This document shows, piece by piece, positions 18,412 to 29,343 of a stretch of 29,612 bases of DNA (the stretch's first letter is position 1; each line of letters opens with the position of its first letter). This DNA is from Chytridium lagenaria. Taxonomy: Eukaryota > Chytridiomycota > Chytridiomycetes > Chytridiales > Chytridiaceae. The position numbers and the translations under genes are program-made. The notes below the pieces were generated by a model that saw nothing but the letters and a program-made list of their open reading frames with translations, ran no database searches and was not told the DNA's origin. The stretch is from NCBI GenBank assembly GCA_025449115.1, contig JAHLKC010000249.1, forward strand, positions 1-29,612, in the 5' to 3' direction.

Positions 18412-21400
18412 TTAAAGTTCGGCTTGTCGGAACAAACCCATGCTTTTACAATGTCTAGCGTGTGTTGACGCGTTGAGCGGCTTTGTGAAAAGATCCGCGA
18501 TCATGTTTTCTGACCAACAGTACCAGAGTTCAATTCGCTTTTCGTCGATTTGCTGGTTAATGTAGCGGTGTTTAACGTTGATGTGTTTAACACGGTGGTG
18601 ATGAAGCGGGTTTTTCGCGATGTCTATGGTAGAATCGTTATCTTGATAAATCACTGACACACCGGGATGTGTCAGACGAGATTCTGTCATCAAGTTTTGA
18701 TACCAAATCATTTCGCGTGTAGCTTCGTTTAAAGCGATAAGTTCAGCTTCACTCGAGGATTGAGCTACAACTGTTTGCTTTTTGGATTGCCAGGAGATGG
18801 CGGCTCCACCGAATAAAACAACGTAACCCGGTACGTGATCTGAAGTCATCTTCGCAGGCATGACTTGCGTCTGCATAACAGATGGGAACTTCAGTGAGAC
18901 TTGTGATAACGTGTTCGCCGTTTTGCAATCGTGAGATTGTCTTTGTATGAGCTTTTGTGTAGAAAAGACCCATGTCATAAGTACCGATGAGATAGCGTAA
19001 AACTCGTATAACCGCAGCGAAGTCGTGTTCATTGGGTTTGGCCTGATATTGGCCGAGTTTGCTTATTACGAACGCAAGATCAGGTCGCGTTTTCTGTGCA
19101 AGATACGCGATACGTTGTAATAGTGATCGATACTGTGTTTGGCCATCTGGTGTGAGTGGCTTAGCATCTGGATCATGTTTCCAGTTGACAGCCATAGGGG
19201 TTGGCTTAGCCGTAACACCAGTTTCCCATAAGCCGCATGATTCTAATAAATGCCGAGTGTAGAACTGTTGGCAAATAAAAGTACCGTTATCTTTACGAAT
19301 GACTTGGATTTTGGTTATCCAATCCACCGCGCCTGAGGAACCAACTTTAAACTTTTCATCGGCGCGTGCAATGAATTGTTTGATAGCTGATTCGCGTTCA
19401 GCGAGTATAATGATGTCATCGACATATTGAATAGTATGGACTAAACAATCGAATTCCTCAAAATACTTCAGGAAATGGCAGACATCAGCACGATTGATAG
19501 TAAAACCGTTTTCTGAATACCATTGTTTAAGAGTATTGTACCACTCTCTTCCTGATTGATGTAAACCGTAAAGAGCTTGAATAAGCTTGCAGACATAAGG
19601 AGTTCCGTCTTCTGTGAATCGCTCGAAACCATGAGGCATAATTAAGTAATTAAGCTCGTGTAAGGTTCCGTTGAGGTATGCACCTGTGATATCTATCTGA
19701 TAGATAAACAGATTGAGTAAAACCCCAAGTGCTAAGAAGAAACGGATAGTCTTTGAGTTTGCTACTGGGGAGTAGACTTCAGTGTATTCCACGTTTGGAA
19801 TTTGGCTAAACCCCGAGCGACCCATCGGGCTTTGAAACGGATCAAGTAGCCTTCTTGGTCGAACTTGTGATCAAAGACCCAACGACCATCGATAAGATGT
19901 GCGTTGTCGGGTAAGACCACTTCTTCCCATGTTCCTCTGTCTTTGAGCTCATTGTACTCTCGAAGCATTGCGGCATACCAGTATTTGGCTTCATCAGGCC
20001 GAGACATAGCTTCTTCCACGGTAAGTGGGAGAGGTTTGATAGCTGACATTGGAATCCGTTCAGGTGGAACGGAGCTTGGAGCTGGAGTCGGGAAGACTAT
20101 GTGTGCCGCGGAGGATTGACGCACTCTATGTGCTTCTTCATTCTCAAAAGTGATCTGGAGTATTTTGGACCATTCTGGCGCAGGCGCCATAGATCGAGTC
20201 CGCGTGTATACTCCATCATTACTTTCGGAATCAGATGACGGTTCTGGACTCTCTGGGGGTTCAATCCCTTCGTTGAGTTCATCATCAATATGCTCCTCTG
20301 TCTGATGAGAGTCTGCATCTTCGTTATTAACGGAAAGAGGACTGAAGGAAGGTCCCGCGATGCTGTCTGAACTTGGTTCAGGTGACGGTTGATGTTCGCT
20401 AGCTGACGGTATGATTAACGTAACTGGATCAAAGGTGATCGTGTATTCAGTTTCGTCGTCATCATCTACTTCCGTTAGTGGAATGGAAGTGTCTAGCATT
20501 GTATCCTCATCAGGTGATTCCCGAGATGGTGTTCTTTCTCTTTCTGCGTCTGGTGCATGTAGAGATTTCAGAGGATACGTGAACAATGCTTGTTCAGGGT
20601 TTTCTGGCTAGGTTGATAACCAAGAAACACGTCTTTATGAAAGTAGACGTGATAATAATTCTGGACGCGTCGGGTCCGGTAATTATAGACAGTTACAATT
20701 TTCATTGATTGTCCTTCATACCCCAGAAATAATCCTAACTCTGTTTTAGCATTTGTTCTTAACGCGCGGCGCTGTTCCTTAAACAAGTATATGCTAACAA
20801 GAGTGCCGAAGGCATGGATTTTTGATAAATCTGGTTGACGATTGAGAAATCGTCGGTATGGAATATCCTTAATGGTTGAATGCCATAGGACGTTCTTCGT
20901 TAATGCACCGATACTTAGTGCATACGAGTATAATACATAGGCAGCTTTGCCTGTGTCAGCATACATGAGGCAATGATTTTCAAACTTCTAATTGATCGTT
21001 CAGCTAACCCGTTAAATTCTTTCGAATAGGGTGGTGATGGAACAACAGATATAGTGGAAGTTTGTTAGAGCAGAAATCACGAAGAGTATTCGTGAGGATT
21101 TCACCAGAATCGGTTCGGAGTTCAGCGACGTGTTCTCCTGATTCATTCTCTAATTGACAGATCATCGAAATTGTGAGCGGAGACGATTGCGACTTATCCT
21201 TCACAAAGCGGATGTTTATGAAGCGCGTGTATTCGTCAACGAAAGGTATCCAGTAATGTTCACGTTGTATGCTTTGACACGGTAGAGGTACTGTATCAGC
21301 GTGAAGTCGGAAAAGTTTCCGTGGTGCTGGATGCGTCGTCGCGTATATTGGACGCTGGACGGCTTTGTTTTGAGCGCAGATTAAACAGTTTTCAATAATT

Positions 21401-22544
21401 GAGGAGTTAATGAAATCAATGGTTTGTGCGTCAAAATGCAGTTTATTTAACTGTGCATCTACATGAGTCATCGTTCGAATGATAATTCGGGGATGAACGT
21501 GTCCAAATCGTTTGTGCAGTAAAACGATCTCCTTTATGAACGCGTCTGTTCTTCTTTCTAGAAGTCCAGCTGTAGAAGTACGATTAGTGTGAGCGACTAT
21601 AATCGGTTTGACTAAACTTACATCAAAGTCAATAAGTTCAGCGTCACTTGCGTCGGTACTGACTGCGTTCCCAAAGGGACTCCAGTACTGTGACCTTCCG
21701 CGTCTGTAGTGTTGCAACACTCAATCCAGGTTTCGAGATCGAAGTCCTGGTCAGACGAAGGGTGAATGGGCTGAGAAGCGTCCATGACGGTTGAAGATGC
21801 TCGGTGGGCTTCAACCGTTGTATCCATCGGAGCCGGAGCCGTGGAGTATGATGAGAGTAGGTGATAAAGGTCACCAACACGGCGGCCGATATTGATACTC
21901 CTGCCTTCTCTGTTAAGATATAAGTATACCTCGTCGGCGGAGAAGACGATAAGATCCTGGGATCCCTCAATCATCCCAAGGACAGAGCAGAGTGGTTCTG
22001 CAAGGTCAGGAACAAAGAGAACGTTTTTGATGACGCGTTGATGATCACCAAACGTGTAGACAATATCCCCATACCCGCGGACAGGTACGGTTCTATCATC
22101 TGCAAGGTAGACCTTGCCTTCACTGTCTGCGGGAAGATAGTGGAGTCGTTCAAAGAGGTTCTCATCCGGTGTCATCCAAGTGGATGCACCTGAGTCAATG
22201 AGAGATCCGACTTTGACGTTAAGAGCCTTATGAGCCTTAAGTTCAGCAACGATCTGATCGTTTACCTCACTTGGAATGGTCTCAATAGACTGTTGATGCC
22301 GAACGCGATTGCCTTTGAAGTGCCGTTTGACGATTGCCGTGATGTCATCATTGCTGAGAGGAATCTCAACGTGATTGGCTTTTGTCTTGGCCTTGGTGGC
22401 TGTCGGTTTGGTTGTATTGTTGTCGTCCACCTCCATTGCGTCAGATCTTGTCTTTGCTTGCTTGGCGTCGGCATGATTGACTTGAGAACAGGGCAGTCCT
22501 CAGCCTTATGCTCCTTCTTGCAGATGCCACAATGAGACTTTGGC
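18412..22544 (-). pseudogene. Ty1/copia polyprotein, 5'-truncated by telomere repeats (copy 1)
   Basis: Read from outside in: gag zinc knuckle CGICKKEHKAEDC (C-x2-C-x3-H-x4-C, close to the standard spacing) next to the truncation; aspartic protease with IDSGAS near 22196; integrase His/Cys pairs (KRFGH, CLIC) and LRTDSGE; integrase-to-RT linker rich in Asp, Ser and Pro; reverse transcriptase with IDITGAYLNG, YGLHQSGREW and YVDD near 19420; RNase H with SSSEAELIALNEATREMIWY and ending ADLFTKPL. The order protease-integrase-RT-RNase H is diagnostic of Ty1/copia. The frame is broken at several points (near 21650, 20980, 19800, 18880). At least two of these are intact or differ in copy 2, so some breaks may be sequence errors. 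Most of gag and the 5' LTR are gone. Confidence 0.9.
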
Positions 22545-22596
22545 GTTAGGTTAGGGTTAGGGTTAGGGTTAGGGTTAGGGTTAGGGGTTAGGGTTA
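22545..22596 (+). repeat. Interstitial telomere repeats between E units
   Basis: About eight TTAGGG units with one TTAGG at the left and one TTAGGGG. The left side joins copia gag sequence; the right side joins ACACTTAGGACTGCG of the second unit. It is more regular than the seeds in the T array and so probably younger. Confidence 0.95.
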
Positions 22597-22752
22597 CACT
22601 TAGGACTGCGAACTTTTGCACTTATAAAGCATGCCTGGGTTAAAGGTGCATCGGATAGAGCATCGAAAATACTACTAGAAAAACGTTTGGGCCGCCCCTG
22701 GGTTACGTGTTTTGAGGGAGCTAAAATTAGCCTTAAAATTAGGTTAGGGTTA
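22597..22752 (-). mobile_element. Short truncated piece with seed (inner part of E unit 2)
   Basis: Same 140-bp piece and TTAGGTTAGGGTTA seed (22739-22752) as at 13593-13746. Confidence 0.7.
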
Positions 22753-22869
22753 GCACCGAGCTGGTTAGTCTGATTAATTTTTTTTTTGAAAAATTTATTG
22801 ACTTAGAAATTTTTGAATTTAACTTTGAAGTTTCGAATTTAACTTTGACAATTTTAAAAAAAAATTTAT

Positions 22870-25800
22870 TTATTCTGAATCAAAAAACAAGTTATACGAA
22901 ATGTCAAAATGTTCAAAAAGATTGAGGTCATCGTTGCAGTCAAAAAGTCCGTCGAGATCAAACTCCATGATAGGGGATGGTATGTTTGTAACAGATGTAG
23001 GGGCAGTATCGAGTAGTGGAATGTCAATGTCCATATTGATCAGTTGCTCATCGACCAGTTGGGGATTATTGGTCACTTGCTCCGTAAGAAGTCGGGGATT
23101 AATGAGTAGGGGATCGGTGCCGTCTTGGTGTTCATCAATATCAGCTACATCAGATTGAACATTGTTAGTTTGATACTCATGAACGAGTAGAGGATCGGTG
23201 CCGTCTTCGAGTTCAGCTACATCAGATTGAACATTATTAGGTTGATACATAATTGGTTCTGCCAGTGTATCCATACCTGAGTAAAAAACTGTATCCACCG
23301 CCAACATATCCGCACACGAGTTAAAGGTTGTATCTGCCGCCAAAGTATCCATACCCAACTCAAAACTAGTATCCACTGCCAACGTATCCATACCCAACTC
23401 AGAACTTGTATCCACCGCCAACGTATCCATACCCAACTCAAAACTCTCATCCACTGCCAACGCATCCATACCCGAGTCATCCATACCCAACTCAAAACTC
23501 TCATCCACTGCCAACGCATCCATACCCGAGTCAAAGGTTGAATCCGCCGCCAACATACCCATACCCGAGTCAAATGGTGTACCTGCCTCCACAGAGAACT
23601 GAGTGATGAAGGATGTATGGGCTTCACGGTTGGGAGCAGCAGGTTGTTCGTGAGGTGGATAAACCCATTTTGGGAGTAGCTGACATCGTTGCTGACGTTG
23701 TAAAAATAGATTGCGCATATAATTGTCTCGCACAGTATCCGGAATTCCTACTAGTTTCAAAAAGCTGTGTCGGAGGAGCGGTTCTAACAATACTTTAGAT
23801 GTTATCTAATGGTTTTAGATTTACCTTCGTCACTACTCTCATCAACAAATTCAACACATGCTTCACTACTCTCTTCAACACATTCATCAATATCTACCGA
23901 ACAGATCGAGTTTGGTAGTTGCACAAAGGAATCAGGCTCAATGTCCTTGAAAATTTTAGATGTTACAAAAAAAAATTTACCTACCGAACAGATCGAGTTC
24001 GGTAGTTGCACAAAGCTATTATTAACAACCAGATTGGATTCAGCCTCAATGTCCTTAAAAATTTAAGTAGTGTGGGAAAGGAAAAATTTACCTACCGAAC
24101 AGATCCAGTTCGGTAGTTGCACAAAGTTATCATCAACCACAATTTCAGCCTCACTGTTATTAAAAGCGCTCCTGCTGTAAGAAGCTTGATGTGACGGTGG
24201 ACTAGTATTTTTGCTAGCTCCATTTACGAGGCTGAAAGAAATGGTTGTAGGAGCATGAAGTCGGGTGGCAGCTGAATACGTCTCATTAGGGATTCGCGGA
24301 AGAAATGTGTCCTCAAGATTTTGGGATATAATTTTGCGAATGACAGATATCAAAGGTGCGAGAAGGTCATTGAAAACTTCTTCATTTCTGTAGGTCTTCT
24401 TGCATTGGCCGCATTTTAACCGTATTCGTAGTGTTGGTTTAGTTTCACCTATAGACGGTTCAAATCAATTCTTAAGTAAATACATACTGATATCTTGGAA
24501 GTTTGAAGCCCTTTTGCAGTGCGTACAAAGGATTCCCGTGCGGCTGAGAAGATTTTTGAATATCATCATCGCATTCTTGTCGGATGACTCAATGCGATTG
24601 ATTAAACGCAAATAAGGAGTAGCACGTCTAAAAGTTGGTTAAACGTTCCGCAGAACTTGATATTAAATAAAGAAAATTTTTACTACCGAACAACATGAGT
24701 TCGGTAGTTAAATTTTTATGAAATCTAATAACTACCTTATGCTAGAACCATCCCTTGATGATAATCCATGACCAACACGTATCGCAGAATTGGAAAAACC
24801 TATTCCTGGCGACGGCTCGATGTCAATAATAGGCCTTGAAATGCTGTAGTCTCTGATGCGGATGTTGTCCGAGTTACTTTCCAGTACGTATCTGGACCCG
24901 GACCGGGATTGGCATCGCTCTCAGCATCACTCTCGGCATATCTCTCTCCTTGTGATGGGTTAACGTGTACAAGTGACACATTATGAGGGATGTACTGTGT
25001 TCGGAAAACACGCGCTGACTCCGCGCTGAGAGGGTTGAAAAGATGATCGATTGCAGGCAAACCATGACGTTCCCGTCCTTGATCCTTGGATATTAAGGCC
25101 AAAAAGGGTCGAAGTGCACAGTCTACGACATTGTCAATTGTGTAACTTGATTTGCAGCCAGCGCATCGCCATCGTAGTCGACGATTCTTGGGTTCATCTG
25201 TTTAGTCAGTTGTTAAATTTAACATGAGAGATGGTCTTACGGTTGGTGGTAAGCTTTGATTGGCAAGTATGACATTTCAATCGTGACCTCAAGATTTCTG
25301 CCATTTGTTTTCGTGCGTTGCTGTCACCAATCTCTACCTCTTTAGCCAGGCGGCCCAATTTGTGTCTGGGTACACACCAAGTCCGCCATCGCCGATAGAA
25401 AATTGAAATCCACCGAAATATTGGCAAGAAGCTTTTGAAGGGCATTGAATGTGTTCGTGAATAGTCTTGTTGATACCCACAAGGTTCAGCAAAGATCGTA
25501 AACCAACTAGTTGGTTTCACGTGGTTTCGCTCCATTGTCACCTATTAAAAGGGTTATAAAGTTATGATATTTGAAGCAAACCTTGAAAGAGTCTATTTTT
25601 TCCTGCATTGTGAAGTGCCGCATCAAACTGTTGAAAATACAGTGCAGTCGAACACTTTTGATTGTAATGCCCAGATGGCGAAGCTGATTGGATGACCAGA
25701 TAGGCAGTTCCAGCACTTGGCTCATCAAATTGCTTAGTGAGGAAACCTTGAGTCGAGCTTCAATTCGATAATGTGAAAGCTGGAGAGGTGGCTTTCATAA

Positions 25801-26710
25801 CCTTCATCATGCCTAAAAATATTCCCGAGTACCCACGCAAAGATTTGATGCTTTTTGGGGCACTGTATCCAAGACTCGAATTGTAGGCTTCACAGAGTGC
25901 GTCAAATGAGGGTACACCTTAAATGAGGTGTTGCGAAATTTAGCCTGCACCCATCCCGCCCCATCCCCACAGGACCCATACAGGAAAGATTTTGACACCC
26001 TGTAGCTGCCCGACATGGCTTGAATGTTGTCGGAAACCGGTGCCCAGTTGATAAGAGCGATTGACTCCGTTTGAACAAACTTGCCGACATCAACATATGT
26101 TTCTATATCGGGTCCGTCATTTTCACCGTTATCTTCACTTGAGGGCAATGCCAGACGAAAAGGAAAGTTGCGAAAGTTCTTCAGTTTCGATTTTTGCCCA
26201 AATTGCACCAAACGAATCTTGCTGATTCCGAGGGCCTTAATGGCGGTGCACAGATCCGGTAGTGCCATGAATTGCGTGCCAGTTATAAAGGACGTATTAA
26301 AGCGCGATCGCTGCGTTGTTTCGACGTAAGATGGTGATGCACAAACAGATATGAAGAATAACTGATGCAATTTGGCTGCCAATGCGATCTTCAGTTCCGC
26401 GCAATCGTACAGATGACTTTTGATTTTTAAAATAAAGGGAAAGGATGTAACGACAAGGGCGTCAGGGGCAAAACCAGTGTCGTTATGCTTTGGCCAGGTT
26501 TTGCAAAGGCGACGCAGTCATCAGGGAACAGAGACGAGATTGTGTCGCATGAAGCGTAATTGCAAGGAAATCAATATCAAACTGCGAGAGAACACCTTCG
26601 CTCAAATCATCATCGTCAGATTCACCATCAGGAATCACATATTGCGCGCTTGCTGAAGGGCTTGAGCTGTTTTCAACCCCAGATGTATATGGATGACATG
26701 ATGGATGCAT
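22870..26710 (-). CDS. E-element double zinc-ribbon protein (copy 2)
   Basis: Exons at matching positions: 26710-25582, 25541-25241, 25197-24736, 24627-24488, 24448-24096, 24053-23985, 23945-23825, 23792-22870. All donors and acceptors seen in copy 1 are kept. Exon 8 is open as one frame here, and exon 3 reads through points where copy 1 lacks a base. Conversely, exons 1 and 2 have several one-base losses (for example at about 25357, 25424, 25465, 25790, 25890, 25970, 26020 and 26510) that copy 1 does not. The CTACCGAAC palindrome in the 5' leader has decayed here (26728-26752). Domain content as for copy 1. Confidence 0.68.
23250..23590 (-). repeat. 39-bp tandem repeats in the last exon (copy 2)
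   Basis: Same repeat number and order as at 14245-14585, including the partial unit, so the copies separated after the repeat array took its present form. Confidence 0.85.
23894..24115. repeat. CTACCGAAC palindromes in mini-exons (copy 2)
   Basis: Three positions matching copy 1 (about 23894, 23981, 24091). The first has one stem mismatch (GTTTGGTAG). The intron copy is at about 24682. Confidence 0.8.
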
Positions 26711-26877
26711 GCTTCAAAAAATGTGTAACTACCGAACAGATTTTGTTTGATAGTAAAAACAAACATAAAAGGTGCCTAAATTTGTCACATCTGTCAGAGT
26801 GGGAACGTCGGTGTAAGTGAGGAGAGGAATAAAATAGTAGTGAAAATCTTGGATTGAACAAGAAGATCACCTGGCCG

Positions 26878-26885
26878 TATTTATA
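26878..26885 (-). promoter_or_regulatory. TATA box of the E zinc-ribbon gene (copy 2)
   Basis: TATAAATA on the minus strand, same spacing to the ATG (26710) as in copy 1. Confidence 0.5.
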
Positions 26886-27111
26886 GGCAACAGTGTGCTG
26901 TTTGTGCTTAAACAGGAAGTCTCGTTGAAAGGGGGAACTGTGTAAGTTCTTTCCTTCTAAGGTTATTTTATCTCCTTCGCGTTGAAGGGAATATCACCCT
27001 TTAAGTGACAAATTAATTTACGGTCAAAATAATGTTTGTGTAACCAGAAATTTCTGATTTTTGCTAAGTTCTTTTAACTATGAATTTCATGCAGATAATA
27101 TGATTTCCTCA

Positions 27112-27203
27112 CTTACATCAACATACCCTTGCAAAACTACAACCCTTAGTTCGGTGGATATCACCGAGGTTGATGATTATTTTGCAACGGTTGTTGGTGT
27201 AAG
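27112..27203. repeat. 92-bp imperfect palindrome (copy 2)
   Basis: Counterpart of 18111-18202 with one substitution (AACGGTTGTTGG for AACGGTAGTTGG). Confidence 0.75.
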
Positions 27204-27412
27204 TTGGGCCCAAATCATAATATGTGATGTAGTTAAGTAGCATAGATGATTAGCGTGTCTTTAGAAAACTTACGCCAAATGGCGTGAAAATTTTCATCTA
27301 ACCAAATCAATAAACATTTAAACATGACGACTAAAGTAAAGCAGTTTATTAAATTGGTTGCGTATGAACAGGATTTAACACTCCCCCGCAATTTAAGAAA
27401 ACTGCGGCTCTA

Positions 27413-29342
27413 TTAAAGTTCGGCTTGTCGGAACAAACCCATGCTTTTACAATGTCTAGCGTGTGTTGACGCGTTGAGCGGCTTTGTGAAAAGATCCGCG
27501 ATCATGTTTTCTGACCAACAGTACCAGAGTTCAATTCGCTTTTCGTCGATTTGCTGGTTAATGTAGCGGTGTTTAACGTTGATGTGTTTAACACGGTGGT
27601 GGTGAAGCGGGTTTTTCGCGATGTCTATGGTAGAATCGTTATCTTGATAAATCACGGACACACCGGGATGTGTCAGACGAGATTCTGTCATCAAGTTTTG
27701 ATACCAAATCATTTCGCGTGTAGCTTCGTTTAAAGCGATAAGTTCAGCTTCACTCGAGGATTGAGCTACAACTGTTTGCTTTTTGGATTGCCAGGAGATG
27801 GCGGCTCCACCGAATAAAACAACGTAACCGGTACGTGATCTGAAGTCATCTTCGCAGGCATGACTTGCGTCTGCATAACAGATGGGACTTCAGTGAGACT
27901 TGTGATAACGTGTTCGCCGTTTTGCAATCGTGAGATTGTCTTTGTATGAGCTTTTGTGTAGAAAAGACCCATGTCATAAGTACCGATGAGATAGCGTAAA
28001 ACTCGTATAACCGCAGCGAAGTCGTGTTCATTGGGTTTGGCCTGATATTGGCCGAGTTTGCTTATTACAAACGCAAGATCAGGTCGCGTTTTCTGTGCAA
28101 GATACGCGATACGTTGTAATAGTGATCGATACTGTGTTTGGCCATCTGGTGTGAGTGGCTTAGCATCTGGATCATGTTTCCAGTTGACAGCCATAGGGGT
28201 TGGCTTAGCCGTAACACCGGTTTCCCATAAGCCGCATGATTCTAATAAATGCCGAGTGTAGAACTGTTGGCAAATAAAAGTACCGTTATCTTTACGAATG
28301 ACTTGGATTTTGGTTATCCAATCCACCGCGCCTGAGGAACCAACTTTAAACTTTTCATCGGCGCGTGCAATGAATTGTTTGATAGCTGATTCGCGTTCAG
28401 CGAGTATAATGATGTCATCGACATATTGAATAGTATGGACTAAACAATCGAATTCCTCAAAATACTTCAGGAAATGGCAGACATCAGCACGATTGATAGT
28501 AAAACCGTTTTCTGAATACCATTGTTTAAGAGTATTGTACCACTCTCTTCCTGATTGATGTAAACCGTAAAGAGCTTGAATAAGCTTGCAGACATAAGGA
28601 GTTCCGTCTTCTGTGAATCGCTCGAAACCATGAGGCATAATTAAGTAATTAAGCTCGTGTAAGGTTCCGTTGAGGTATGCACCTGTGATATCTATCTGAT
28701 AGATAAACAGATTGAGTAAAACCCCAAGTGCTAAGAAGAAACGGATAGTCTTTGAGTTTGCTACTGGGGAGTAGACTTCAGTGTATTCCACGTTTGGAAT
28801 TTGGCTAAAACCCCGAGCGACCCATCGGGCTTTGAAACGGATCAAGTAGCCTTCTTGGGTCGAACTTGTGATCAAAGACCCAACGACCATCGATAAGATG
28901 TGCGTTGTCGGGTAAGACCACTTCTTCCCATGTTCCTCTGTCTTTGAGCTCATTGTACTCTCGAAGCATTGCGGCATACCAGTATTTGGCTTCATCAGGC
29001 CGAGACATAGCTTCTTCCACGGTAAGTGGGAGAGGTTTGATAGCTGACATTGGAATCCGTTCAGGTGGAACGGAGCTTGGAGCTGGAGTCGGGAAGACTA
29101 TGTGTGCCGCGGAGGATTGACGCACTCTATGTGCTTCTTCATTCTCAAAAGTGATCTGGAGTATTTTGGACCATTCTGGCGCAGGCGCCATAGATCGAGT
29201 CCGCGTGTATACTCCATCATTACTTTCGGAATTAGATGACGGTTCTGGACTCTCTGGGGGTTCAATCCCTTCGTTGAGTTCATCATCAATATGCTCCTCT
29301 GTCTGATGAGAGTCTGCATCTTCGTTATTAACGGAAAGAGGA
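27413..29342 (-). pseudogene. Ty1/copia polyprotein, RT and RNase H part only (copy 2)
   Basis: Carries the end of the integrase-RT linker, the full reverse transcriptase (IDITGAYLNG, YVDD near 28420) and RNase H to ADLFTKPL. One long frame (28995-27766) covers nearly all of RT. Gag, protease and integrase are absent because the unit ends at the telomere. A polypurine tract and LTR start follow at about 27380. An extra G near 28858 and a missing C near 27829 break the frame relative to copy 1. Confidence 0.9.
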
Positions 29343-29343
29343 C

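Larger units (their letters stand above)
13747..22544 (-). mobile_element. E unit, copy 1 (about 8.8 kb)
   Basis: From GCACCGAGCTGG after the seed to TTTGGCG before the TTAGGG repeats at 22545. It contains, from inner to outer side, an AT-rich 3' region, the eight-exon zinc-ribbon gene, its TATA box, a 92-bp hairpin, a copia 3' LTR edge and the copia polyprotein. All coding is on the minus strand, pointing away from the chromosome end. The outer end cuts into the copia gag-like region. Confidence 0.8.
22753..29342 (-). mobile_element. E unit, copy 2 (about 6.6 kb)
   Basis: Collinear with copy 1 at an offset of about 9,000 bp. It stops at GGAAAGAGGAC, which corresponds to 20342 in copy 1, so this copy is about 2.2 kb shorter at its outer end and passes straight into the terminal telomere. 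It differs from copy 1 by few substitutions and by many single-base indels, clustered around 25350-26050 and 26500-26560. Confidence 0.85.

Noticed and set aside
18412..22544. Ty3/gypsy or LINE origin of the reverse transcriptase
   Set aside because: The domain order protease-integrase-RT-RNase H, the YVDD box and the ADLFTKPL end are those of Ty1/copia; no apurinic or restriction-like endonuclease typical of LINE or MoTeR elements was seen.
13593..29342. E as a plain tandem duplication made by assembly error
   Set aside because: The copies differ in substitutions and end at different points, and a regular TTAGGG tract lies between them. A collapsed or duplicated contig would not give these joints, though raw reads should still be checked.
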